Origin: Coriobacteriia bacterium
GTDB taxonomy: Bacteria > Actinomycetota > Coriobacteriia > Anaerosomatales > PALSA-660
Direction of reading: 5' to 3'
DNA: 39,958 bases
Assembly: GCA_025361885.1 (NCBI GenBank)
Contig: JANYJF010000049.1
Location: forward strand, 1-39,958
The notes under the pieces were generated by a model, which did not search any database, was not told where the DNA came from, and was given only the letters and a program-made list of their open reading frames with translations. A program made the position numbers and the translations under genes. How positions within the stretch are numbered: position 1 is the first letter of the stretch; every line of letters starts with the position of its first letter. Below are positions 26,942 through 34,988 of the stretch, piece by piece.

Positions 26942-27901
26942 TCAGCTCCCGTAGCCTTCCCACAGTACCGTCGACAGATAGCGCTCTCCGGTGGACGGCG
27001 CGACGGTGACGATGGCCTTGCCCGCGGCCTCGGGCCGAGCGGCGACCTTCAGTGCGGCCACTACGTTCGCGCCCGACGAGATGCCCACGAACACGCCCTC
27101 TTCCGCCGCCAGCCGACGCGCCATCGCGACTGCCGCGAGACCTTCGACCGTCAGGACCTCGTCGAGCACGTCGAGGTCGAGCGTGACGGGGATGAAGTTG
27201 GCTCCGATGCCCTGGATGACGTGAGGACCGGGTGTGAGCGGCTGGCCGGCGAGCGTCTGCGTGATGATCGGCGACTCGGCCGGCTCCACGGCGATCGCGA
27301 GGGCGGAGCCGTACCTCTCCTTGAGGTACCGGCCGGCGCCGCTGACCGTCCCGCCGGTCCCGACACCCGCGATGAAGGCGAAGAGCTGCTCGTCGCCCAG
27401 CGCGGCCTCGACCTCTGGCCCGGTCGTCTCGTAGTGCGCGCGGGGGTTGGCGGGATTCTCGAACTGCCCGGGGATGAATGCGCCGGGGATGGAGTCGGCG
27501 AGTTCCCTCGCCTTGTCGACCGCGCCTTTCATGCCGAGCGCCTTGTCTGTGAGCACGAGTTCAGCGCCGAAGGCGGCCAGCAGCTTGCGGCGTTCGATCG
27601 AGAAGCTCTCAGGCATCGCGAGTATGACGCGGTAGCCACGCTGGGCTCCGACGAGCGCGAGTGCGATCCCTGTGTTGCCCGAGGTCGGCTCGATGATGAC
27701 CGACCTGCCCGGCTCGATGACCCCGCGGGCCTCGGCGTCGTCGAGCATCGCGCGGCCGATGCGGTCCTTGACCGATCCGCCTGGGTTGCGGGACTCGAGC
27801 TTGACGTACACGCGACCAGGCAGACCCTCGTCCAAGCGCGTGAGCCTGACGAGCGGGGTGTCGCCGATCGTGTCGATGACTGTGGGGAGCTGGCTGGTCA
27901 T
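26942..27901 (-). CDS. cysK: Cysteine synthase (O-acetylserine sulfhydrylase)
   Basis: IGDTPLVRLTRLDEGLPGRVYVKLESRNPGGSVKDRIGRAML PLP-Lys motif; PTSGNTGIALALVGAQRGY; GVGTGGTVSGAGRYLK. Confidence 0.96.
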   Translation of the reverse strand: MTSQLPTVIDTIGDTPLVRLTRLDEGLPGRVYVKLESRNPGGSVKDRIGRAMLDDAEARGVIEPGRSVIIEPTSGNTGIALALVGAQRGYRVILAMPESFSIERRKLLAAFGAELVLTDKALGMKGAVDKARELADSIPGAFIPGQFENPANPRAHYETTGPEVEAALGDEQLFAFIAGVGTGGTVSGAGRYLKERYGSALAIAVEPAESPIITQTLAGQPLTPGPHVIQGIGANFIPVTLDLDVLDEVLTVEGLAAVAMARRLAAEEGVFVGISSGANVVAALKVAARPEAAGKAIVTVAPSTGERYLSTVLWEGYGS

Positions 27902-27982
27902 GTCGCGCCTCCTGGAGCGCCGATGTGCATGTGGATGCACCGAAGATACCCCACGGCGGGCTATAGTCTCAAGCGATTCAAC

Positions 27983-28006
27983 GCACCAACATCATGCTAT
28001 TGGTGC
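27983..28006. promoter_or_regulatory. Inverted repeat overlapping a candidate cysK promoter
   Basis: GCACCAA-N10-TTGGTGC; on the minus strand TTGGTG-N17-CTATAG could be -35/-10 of cysK. Confidence 0.5.
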
Positions 28007-28102
28007 TTTTCAAGCGCTGCAACCTCCGGTGCGCTAGGCTGTGGTTCGAACGCGAGGTGCCCGCGCGCGATACGCCGGGCAGGAGATCGGGGCTGGGCGA
28101 GC

Positions 28103-28402
28103 ATGCCGAATTCGTTTTGGGCGTGGACCATCGTGACCATCGGGATCGCCACGGTGGCGGGTCTTACACGCGACCGGTACGCCGCGCCCTGGGGCGCGGG
28201 TGCCGCGTGCGCCATGGTTCTCGAGGCGCTTCGTGTCGACCCGCGCTGGGGATGGGCGGCCTTCCTCCTAGTGTCGAGCGCTCTCTTCGTGATCCTCAAC
28301 GTGCGACGCGGGAAACACAGCCGCGGGTCGCGGGTCGGGGGCGCCGGTCGAGAAGGAGTTCCCGCCGAGACTCGGGACTCCGAGCGTCCCGTCCGGGACT
28401 GA
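28103..28402 (+). CDS. Small hypothetical membrane protein
   Basis: 99 aa MPNSFWAWTIVTIGIATVAGLTRDRYAAPWGAGAACAMVLEALRVDPRWGWAAFLLVSSALFVILNVRRG...; 2-3 hydrophobic segments, basic/polar tail; converges on the FTR-Rieske gene. Confidence 0.55.
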   Translation: MPNSFWAWTIVTIGIATVAGLTRDRYAAPWGAGAACAMVLEALRVDPRWGWAAFLLVSSALFVILNVRRGKHSRGSRVGGAGREGVPAETRDSERPVRD

Positions 28403-28418
28403 CCGCTGAGGCTCCGCT

Positions 28419-29072
28419 TCAGATGCGGACGAAGACCTCGCCACCCAAGACGGTGACGGCGAAGGTGCGGACGTCGGCGTCGGGATGGTCGGTCGTCCCG
28501 GTGCGCACGTCATACCGCCATCCGTGCCAGGGGCACATCACGAAGTGGCCGTCGAGGTACCCCTCGCCAAGCGGCGCCCACAGGTGCTTGCACACGTTCT
28601 CGAGACAGAAGAACTCACCGTCGACGCGGAACAGCGCGAGCTTCCGCTTCCCCACCGCGACCACGCGACCTTGGCCGTCGGCGAGATCGCCGGTCGCCGC
28701 CACCCTCACGTCGACGGGACCATCCGGCGCCTCGATCACCCCGTGCAGCGTACTGCCGTCTTCGACATCGGTGCGGATGAACAGCCCGCACCAGCACTTG
28801 CTCATGGCGGAGAACTGGTCGGTATAAAACGGGATGCACGGGCAGACGATCTTCAGGTCTTCCTTCGGGTCGCCGGTGCGCATCCGGCACGGGCAGTAGA
28901 CGTCCCCGTCACGGTCGAGGACCTCGATCTCACCCTCCAGCACCATCGCGACGAAGTCCTCGTCGGTGTTGAACTTGTAGCCGAGCCGGGCCGCGAACGG
29001 GCCCATATAGGCCTTCAGGTCGTCGATCGTTGTGCCCGGCGAGAACCGGCGCTTGGACGTGGCGTCGCTCAC
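28419..29072 (-). CDS. Fusion of an FTR catalytic (beta-subunit-like) domain and a C-terminal Rieske [2Fe-2S] domain
   Basis: N-terminal CPCRMRTGDPKEDLKIVCPCIPFYTDQFSAMSKCWCGLF (CPC-x14-CPC-x13-CWC) matches FTR catalytic architecture; C-terminal CKHLWAPLGEGYLDGHFVMCPWHGW is a Rieske CxH...CxxH motif. Confidence 0.9.
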   Translation of the reverse strand: MSDATSKRRFSPGTTIDDLKAYMGPFAARLGYKFNTDEDFVAMVLEGEIEVLDRDGDVYCPCRMRTGDPKEDLKIVCPCIPFYTDQFSAMSKCWCGLFIRTDVEDGSTLHGVIEAPDGPVDVRVAATGDLADGQGRVVAVGKRKLALFRVDGEFFCLENVCKHLWAPLGEGYLDGHFVMCPWHGWRYDVRTGTTDHPDADVRTFAVTVLGGEVFVRI

Positions 29073-29314
29073 AGGTGCAACAGCTTCTGCATCTTGGGCT
29101 TGTTGAAGCCCACGATGACCTCACCATCCACTTCGATGACAGGGAACGACGTGCCGCCGGACAGCCGTTTGACCTCGGAGACGGCCTCCTCGCGCTCGGA
29201 CCCGGTCAGCATATCGACCTCCACCACGTCGAACGAGACACTGTTCTCTTCCAGATACTTGCGCGCCATCTTGCAGTACGGACACGTGGATAGCGCGTAG
29301 ACCTTGGTAGCCAT
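29069..29314 (-). CDS. Glutaredoxin-like protein (CPYC)
   Basis: MATKVYALSTCPYCKMARKYLEENSVSFDVVEVD...GGTSFPVIEVDGEVIVGFNKPKMQKLL; stop overlaps the FTR-Rieske start by 4 bp. Confidence 0.93.
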   Translation of the reverse strand: MATKVYALSTCPYCKMARKYLEENSVSFDVVEVDMLTGSEREEAVSEVKRLSGGTSFPVIEVDGEVIVGFNKPKMQKLLHL

Positions 29315-29417
29315 GCGATTCCCTCTCTTCCGCGACGGGCGCGCCGCTTCCGGCGCGGGATGTGGTGTATCTTCCCCTTCTGGGGGCTTGGCTTTGACGC
29401 AACGGGCGGGAGGCCAC

Positions 29418-29963
29418 ATGTCGACGAGATCCACGGAAGCGAGCGACGACGAGCCCGTGCGGACCGGGCGGCGCAGATGGTTCATAATCACGCTCGCCGC
29501 GATCGCCGTGCTCGTGGCGTGCGTAGCCGGCCTGTGGTGGGCGATCACGGCGGCCTCGAGCGCAGGCGACGTAGCGGTCGACAAGCGCGAGACGCTCGCG
29601 CTCAAGACGCGGTGGCAGGCGTCGTATGACGCCATCCTCCCCATCGCGAAGGACTTCGCGAGCACAACCGGCCCGACGCTGGACTCCGCCGCATACCGCT
29701 CCCGTGTCGCAGCCGCACGACTGGTCGTCGATGCGATCAGCGACGCGCCGCTCACGCTGCGGGGTAACCGCGACCTTCGCGACTCGACGCTGTCGGGGGC
29801 CTCGGAAGTGCTCGACGGGATGGAGGCCTTGCTGCAGGCGGCATCGAAGAACGACACATCCGCGGTCGATGCCGCGGCCGGCACCATCGATCAGGGCACC
29901 ACGACGCTCAAGGACGCCGGCGCCGCCCTCGACGCCAAGATCGCCGCGAGAGGGTGGCGGTAG
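29418..29963 (+). CDS. Hypothetical single-TM protein
   Basis: MSTRSTEASDDEPVRTGRRRWFIITLAAIAVLVACVAGLWWAITAASS...; Ala-rich helical extracytoplasmic part. Confidence 0.7.
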   Translation: MSTRSTEASDDEPVRTGRRRWFIITLAAIAVLVACVAGLWWAITAASSAGDVAVDKRETLALKTRWQASYDAILPIAKDFASTTGPTLDSAAYRSRVAAARLVVDAISDAPLTLRGNRDLRDSTLSGASEVLDGMEALLQAASKNDTSAVDAAAGTIDQGTTTLKDAGAALDAKIAARGWR

Positions 29964-30028
29964 CGCGGATACGCGCCCCACGACTGCAAGCCTGTTTCGT
30001 CCTGGTGCCACAGGGTGTATGAAGATAC

Positions 30029-31060
30029 ATGACGGATCGCCACGATCGGCCCGGGGAGGATCGTATGGCTGACGGCTCCGGCTCGCGCACACCCGCCGAA
30101 CGCAGGGCGGCCACGCTCCTCTCCCTGCTCGTCGACGCCCGCGGTCCCGTCCCGGTCCCGGCGCTCGCGGTCGCGGTTCACGAATACGCCGAGCTCGACC
30201 CGGAAGGGGCCGACGCAGCGGTCCAATCCGACGTGGACCGGCTGCGAGGCTTCGGGCTGGTCATCGACCGGGTACGCGAAGGTTCGAGCGCGGCCTACGC
30301 CATCGCCGACTCCTCATGGCAGCACAAGCCGCTCATCCTCACGGATGAGGACCGCCGGTTGCTCATGCGGGCCGAGGAGATCGCAGGAGATCCGGACGCC
30401 GGGTCCAACCTCGCTCGCGGGCTCTCGGAGATAGCCGGCGGCGCACCGGGGCAGCGGACCGGGGCAGTGACCGTCTCGCTCAGCTCTCGCGATCCGTCAG
30501 CCGCGTCGCGCGCGGGCTCGTACAGTCGTCTGCACAGGCTCGCGGGGTTGATGACCGAGCGCCGGACAGCGGGATTCGGATATCCAGCTCCGGACGGTGA
30601 GATGGTCGAGAGGATGCTCGACGTCCACGGGCTTGGCGCCTCGCAAGGCGTCTGGTTCGCGGTCGGCATGGAACCCGGTGACGACGTGGCACGCGCGTTC
30701 GCCGTGACGCTGATGCGCGGACCGGTCGTCGCACTCGGCGATCCGGGGTCCTACGAGATCCCTGACGGATTCGACCCGATCGCCTTCCTCGCGCTCCCGT
30801 GGCGCGCAGGTCCCTACCCGCAGCCCGCTACAGTGCGTTTCGATCCTGAGATCGCCGCCTTCGCCTCAACCTGCCTCGAGGACCTGCCCACCAGACGACT
30901 GGACGACGGCGGCGTCGAGGCCCGGTTGCTCGTGGGCGACCTGGAGCGTTTCGTCCACTGGGTGCTCGCCTACGGCACGCACGCGACGATCTTGGCGCCG
31001 AGCCGGGCCATCGACATCGCCCGGCGAGTCCTCGAGGGGGTGGCCGCACGCCATGCCTGA
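30029..31060 (+). CDS. WYL-type transcriptional regulator, first of a pair (PafB/PafC-like)
   Basis: HTH-like N-terminus TPAERRAATLLSLLVDARGPVPVPALAVAVHEYAELDPEGADAAVQSDVDRLRGFGLVIDRVREGSSAAYAI; degenerate WYL-like C-terminal region; start could be 30065 (MADGSG). Confidence 0.75.
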   Translation: MTDRHDRPGEDRMADGSGSRTPAERRAATLLSLLVDARGPVPVPALAVAVHEYAELDPEGADAAVQSDVDRLRGFGLVIDRVREGSSAAYAIADSSWQHKPLILTDEDRRLLMRAEEIAGDPDAGSNLARGLSEIAGGAPGQRTGAVTVSLSSRDPSAASRAGSYSRLHRLAGLMTERRTAGFGYPAPDGEMVERMLDVHGLGASQGVWFAVGMEPGDDVARAFAVTLMRGPVVALGDPGSYEIPDGFDPIAFLALPWRAGPYPQPATVRFDPEIAAFASTCLEDLPTRRLDDGGVEARLLVGDLERFVHWVLAYGTHATILAPSRAIDIARRVLEGVAARHA

Positions 31061-31775
31061 CGCGCCGATGGTCAGCGAGCCCGAAGCCGCCGCCATGCTG
31101 CTGATGGTCCAAGGCGTGCGGGCCGGGCTTGGCTCGGAGGAAGCGGTCAGACATCTTACCCGCGCCCTGGCGAGGGTGGCCGGACTGCCGCCGCAGGTGT
31201 CTCCATGGGCCTTCGACCACCCGTTCCCCGACGGCGGTGTCCTGTCCGTGGTGCAGCGCGCGATCTGGTCCGACCTCCTCATACGGGTCGGTCACCTGCA
31301 GCAGGACGGCGAGCTCCGCGAGCTGGTGCTGGAGCCATATCATGTTCGCCTCGAGGGCGGCTACTGGTATCTGCTGGCACGCGTCGCCGACGACGGCCGG
31401 GAGCGCGTCGTTCGCTTGGACAAGGTCCGGTGGGCACAGACCGAGCGGGGCTTCACGCCGAGGCCGCCGGACCTGGACGTCTACGCGGACGGAGTGTGGA
31501 TCCCCTCGGAACCCGGAACCAAGGCGACAGTCGTCTTCGGAGCCCCGGTCGCGGCCTACGCGCGGGAGCGTTGGGGCCCGGGCGAGCCGGACGACGAGGG
31601 CGGCGTGCGGATCGAGATCGGCTATCGGCGGCCGGAGTCGCTCGTGCGCACCCTGGCCCAGTTCGGGAGCGACTTCGAGGTGATAGCCCCCGCCGAACTG
31701 CGCTCGGCCGTTCGCACCCGGGCCCTCGCGACCCTGGCGGCGCTCGGTGGCCCGGACTCCGCGTGCCGAGCCTGA
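31053..31775 (+). CDS. WYL-domain protein, second of a pair
   Basis: LVLEPYHVRLEGGYWYLLARVADDGRERVVRLDKVRWAQ is a WYL core; overlaps the upstream gene by 8 bp. Confidence 0.8.
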   Translation: MPDAPMVSEPEAAAMLLMVQGVRAGLGSEEAVRHLTRALARVAGLPPQVSPWAFDHPFPDGGVLSVVQRAIWSDLLIRVGHLQQDGELRELVLEPYHVRLEGGYWYLLARVADDGRERVVRLDKVRWAQTERGFTPRPPDLDVYADGVWIPSEPGTKATVVFGAPVAAYARERWGPGEPDDEGGVRIEIGYRRPESLVRTLAQFGSDFEVIAPAELRSAVRTRALATLAALGGPDSACRA

Positions 31776-31934
31776 ACAGAAGCTCCTGCGGCGCGCGCGG
31801 TCGTGGGGCCGGGTTCGATCCGCGTTCGGGGCGGAGCGCGAACTATCCTGAGGCGGGATCATGAGCGGCGAGGTGTTCCGTACGTATCCAGCGGTAGCAT
31901 GACGGCGGTCTGACGACGAGGGCGGCGAGGCGCG

Positions 31935-32819
31935 ATGTGCCAGTTTTGCGTGAAGCATGGCGACGGCAAGAGGTGGTATCTCGAGGCGTCTACCTATGCG
32001 CACGACCTCGACCAGGATTTGAAGCGGCGCGAGTACCTCATCGATTTCGTACGCGACTTCGGGGACAGCCGCGAGTGGACGAAGCGCACCATGCCGCTGC
32101 TCGATCGCGCTCCCGAGCCGATACGCGGTGTCGGAGCGGCGCTGTTCACCAGGACCATGAAGAAGAACCACTTCGGGCAGCCGGTGCCCATCGAGGAGTG
32201 CGCACGGATCTTCGATATCGCAACGTCGGTCGTGCGCCTGCCCTGCCCGTGTCGCTACCACGCGGGAACGCCGGACGAGGGCTACTGCCTGGCGATCACG
32301 ACCAAGCCGATCGACGCCTTGCTGGAAGAGGCCTTCGCCGCCTACGATGTCGGGCCTGACGTCTCGAAGTTCCAGCGCCTCACCAAGACCGAGGCCATGA
32401 AGCTGCTGCGTCGCGCCGAGGACGAGGGACTCATGCATTCGGTGTGGACGTTCCAAAGTCCGTTTATCGGCGCCATCTGCAACTGCAACATCGAGAGCGG
32501 CTGCATGGCGATGGATCTCACCGTCACGCACCGCGCGCCCATCATGTTCAAAGGCGAGTACATCGCGCGGGTGGACGAGGAGACGTGCCTCGGCTGTGCC
32601 GCCTGCGTCGAGCGCTGCCCGTTCGGGGCGATGGCCATCGACCCCGCATCCCAGCGCGTCGTGATCGACGCGGAGGCATGCTATGGTTGCGGCACGTGCA
32701 GGTCGGGCTGCGCTTTCGACGCGATCACTCTGCGCGACCGGACGACCGGCGAGCCGCTCACGGTTCCGGACGCCGCCGCGGGCGCGACCGATCCCGCAGC
32801 GATGCCGGCGGCCGTCTGA
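31935..32819 (+). CDS. 4Fe-4S dicluster ferredoxin-like protein with additional N-terminal Cys motifs
   Basis: C-terminal CLGCAACVERCPFGAM and CYGCGTCRSGCAFDAI; upstream MCQFCVKHG, CPCRYH and CNCNIESGC cysteine motifs. Confidence 0.88.
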   Translation: MCQFCVKHGDGKRWYLEASTYAHDLDQDLKRREYLIDFVRDFGDSREWTKRTMPLLDRAPEPIRGVGAALFTRTMKKNHFGQPVPIEECARIFDIATSVVRLPCPCRYHAGTPDEGYCLAITTKPIDALLEEAFAAYDVGPDVSKFQRLTKTEAMKLLRRAEDEGLMHSVWTFQSPFIGAICNCNIESGCMAMDLTVTHRAPIMFKGEYIARVDEETCLGCAACVERCPFGAMAIDPASQRVVIDAEACYGCGTCRSGCAFDAITLRDRTTGEPLTVPDAAAGATDPAAMPAAV

Positions 32820-32857
32820 CACGCTGCAACGATAACGCGAACGCAGGGGAGATCTCC

Positions 32858-34081
32858 GTGAATCGACGCGCCGCCCGTCCACCCGCACGTTCCGCCCGCA
32901 TCCTGGGGCTTGCCGCGTTCCTCGCACTCTCACTCATCGCGACCGGCTGCGCCGCAAAGGCGGCCACCTCCGGGAAGTCGGCACCGAACCCAGCTTCAAA
33001 GTCCCTGGGGAAGTCGCAGCTGACGACACTGCCGGCGCCGCCCGCGTTCCCCGAGGTCCTGGCCGCGCCGCCCGCCGGCTCGCTGTACCACGGCGTGTTC
33101 CCGGGCGGAAAGACGGGCGAGGAGGACGACGTCACCCCCGCCGCTACCGACGCATACGAGAAGGCGTCCGGCCACAAGGTGGCGTGGGTCTACTTCTCCA
33201 ACAATTGGCACAAGAGCACCGCGTTCCCGGCAGCCACGTGCCAGTGGATCGCCCAGCGGGGATCGATCCCCTACATCCGCTTGATGCTGCGCTCCAACAT
33301 CGAGCCAGGCAGCGCCGAGACGACGTTCACGCTCGACCGCATCATCAAGGGAGAATTCGACCCTCAGCTGAGGGCGTGGGCGAGGGGAGCGGCCCGCTGG
33401 GGCCGTCCGCTGATGGCGGAGTACGGGCCCGAGGTCAACGGGGACTGGTTCCCGTGGAACGGCTCGTACAACGGGGCGGAGAAGACCAACGGGTTCGGCG
33501 ACCCCAAGAAGGCGGACGGACCGGAGCGCTTCGTGGCGGCCTACCGGCACATCATCGATGTGATGCGACAGGAGAAGGCGTTCAATGTGTCGTGGGTCTA
33601 CCACGTCGACGTGTACGGCTCTCCCGACGAGCCGTGGAACAACATGGCCGCCTACTACCCTGGCGATTCCTACATCGACTGGATGGCTCTCTCCGCGTAC
33701 GGGGCACAGGACTCCTTGGACGAGGGTGCTCAGTCGTTCCGGGGACTGGTGGACGCTGGCTACCCGGTTCTTGCGAAGGTCTCTTCGACGAAGCCGATCA
33801 TCGTCGCCGAGATGGGCACTGACGTGCGCAACACGCTCACCAGCCCGGCGGCCTGGACCAAGACCGCGCTCACCGACATGTTCGCGAAGCGGTGGCCGCG
33901 CATCGTCGGTTTCTGCTGGTGGAACGAGCGGTGGGCCAACAGTGAGGATGCGTCGGAGGACTCCGACATGCGTGTCCAGGATTCGGCCTCGGTATCCAAA
34001 GCGTTCCGCGACGTGCTCGGCGCCAACGGCTCTCGCGTCATCGAGCGGCCCGCGACGGTCAAGAGCAGCCTGGCCAAGTAG
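32858..34081 (+). CDS. Lipoprotein with a glycoside hydrolase family 26-like catalytic domain
   Basis: GTG at 32858 with upstream AGGGGAG; lipobox LIATGCAAK; GPEVNGDWFPWNGSY resembles GH26 acid/base HEMNGxWxPW; PIIVAEMGT nucleophile-like strand; CWWNERW. Confidence 0.82.
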   Translation: MNRRAARPPARSARILGLAAFLALSLIATGCAAKAATSGKSAPNPASKSLGKSQLTTLPAPPAFPEVLAAPPAGSLYHGVFPGGKTGEEDDVTPAATDAYEKASGHKVAWVYFSNNWHKSTAFPAATCQWIAQRGSIPYIRLMLRSNIEPGSAETTFTLDRIIKGEFDPQLRAWARGAARWGRPLMAEYGPEVNGDWFPWNGSYNGAEKTNGFGDPKKADGPERFVAAYRHIIDVMRQEKAFNVSWVYHVDVYGSPDEPWNNMAAYYPGDSYIDWMALSAYGAQDSLDEGAQSFRGLVDAGYPVLAKVSSTKPIIVAEMGTDVRNTLTSPAAWTKTALTDMFAKRWPRIVGFCWWNERWANSEDASEDSDMRVQDSASVSKAFRDVLGANGSRVIERPATVKSSLAK

Positions 34082-34115
34082 CTCGCTTACTGCAGAGCGT
34101 GACCACGCGCAGGCC

Positions 34116-34988
34116 TCAGCAGGGGCGGCCCCAGAAGACGGCGGCCACCATCCCAGGCCCGGTATGCGAGCCGATGACCGGGCCTATCTCGGTGTCCAAG
34201 AACCCGGCCGGCTCGACCCGCTCCGCGATCGCCTCGCGCAGCAGCGCGGCGTCCTCAATCGCGTCTCCGTGGCCGATGATGATCGTCTGAGACGCAGCGT
34301 CCTGGATGTTCGCCGCGACGATGTCAGCGATCGTCCTGATCGACCTGCGACGTCCTCGGATCCTCGCGCCGACCTCGAGCCTGCCGACCTGATCCAGGAA
34401 CAGCAGCGGCTTGATATCCAGCAGCGTGCCGGCCGCAGCCGCCACATCAGAGATCCTGCCGCCGCGACGCAGATGCTCGAGCGAGTCAACGGTGAAGTGA
34501 CCGTTGAGGCGCGGCCGGTTCACCCGGAACCACCCAAGGACCTCGTCGATCGTGTCGCCCGCGTCGAGGCGGTCCGCGATGGCGATGACCAGGCCGCCGT
34601 CGGCAACTGAAGCGGACAGAGAATCGACGACCTCGATGCGAGCCTCGGGGAATTCGTTGAGGACCGCTTGGCGCGCGAGCATCGCGGTGTTGAGCGTCCC
34701 GGACAGAGCCGACGACAGCGTGAAATGCAGCACGTCCTCCCCGCGCTCGGCATGAGCGCGGAACGCCTCGACGTACGTCGGCAGAGCGATCTGAGCCGTC
34801 GTGGGGCTCGCCCCCTCGCGCATGCGGCGGTAGAACTCGGTGTGTCGCATCGTCGCCTGGAAGTCGTCGAGCATCTGCTCTCCGGACATGACGTAGGGGA
34901 AGCACAGGCCCTCGATCTCCCGGCGCTCAAGCAACTCGAGAGGCAGGTCACAGCACGAGTCGGCGATCAGATGGGCCGAGCGACTCAC
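34116..34988 (-). CDS. DegV family (fatty-acid-binding fold) protein
   Basis: VSRSAHLIADSCCDLPLELL; FTLSSALSGTLNTAML; VDSLSASVADG; LEHLRRGGRISDVAAAAGTLLDIKPLL. Confidence 0.93.
   Translation of the reverse strand: MSRSAHLIADSCCDLPLELLERREIEGLCFPYVMSGEQMLDDFQATMRHTEFYRRMREGASPTTAQIALPTYVEAFRAHAERGEDVLHFTLSSALSGTLNTAMLARQAVLNEFPEARIEVVDSLSASVADGGLVIAIADRLDAGDTIDEVLGWFRVNRPRLNGHFTVDSLEHLRRGGRISDVAAAAGTLLDIKPLLFLDQVGRLEVGARIRGRRRSIRTIADIVAANIQDAASQTIIIGHGDAIEDAALLREAIAERVEPAGFLDTEIGPVIGSHTGPGMVAAVFWGRPC

Noticed and set aside
26927-28102. Upstream part of the 491-aa plus-strand ORF 26927..28402
   Set aside because: Antisense to cysK; only the segment from ATG 28103 looks like a plausible small membrane protein.
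29341-29356. GCGCCG-CTTC-CGGCGC mini-hairpin between the glutaredoxin and 29418 genes
   Set aside because: Short 6-bp GC arms are expected by chance in this composition and its position does not fit a terminator for either divergent gene.
32444-32857. N-terminal extension of the 545-aa ORF 32444..34081
   Set aside because: Overlaps the Fe-S protein in another frame; signal peptide/lipobox and RBS place the true start at GTG 32858.
30828-32933. 701-aa minus-strand ORF opposite WYL and Fe-S genes
   Set aside because: Antisense shadow ORF; opposite strand encodes clear WYL and ferredoxin motifs.
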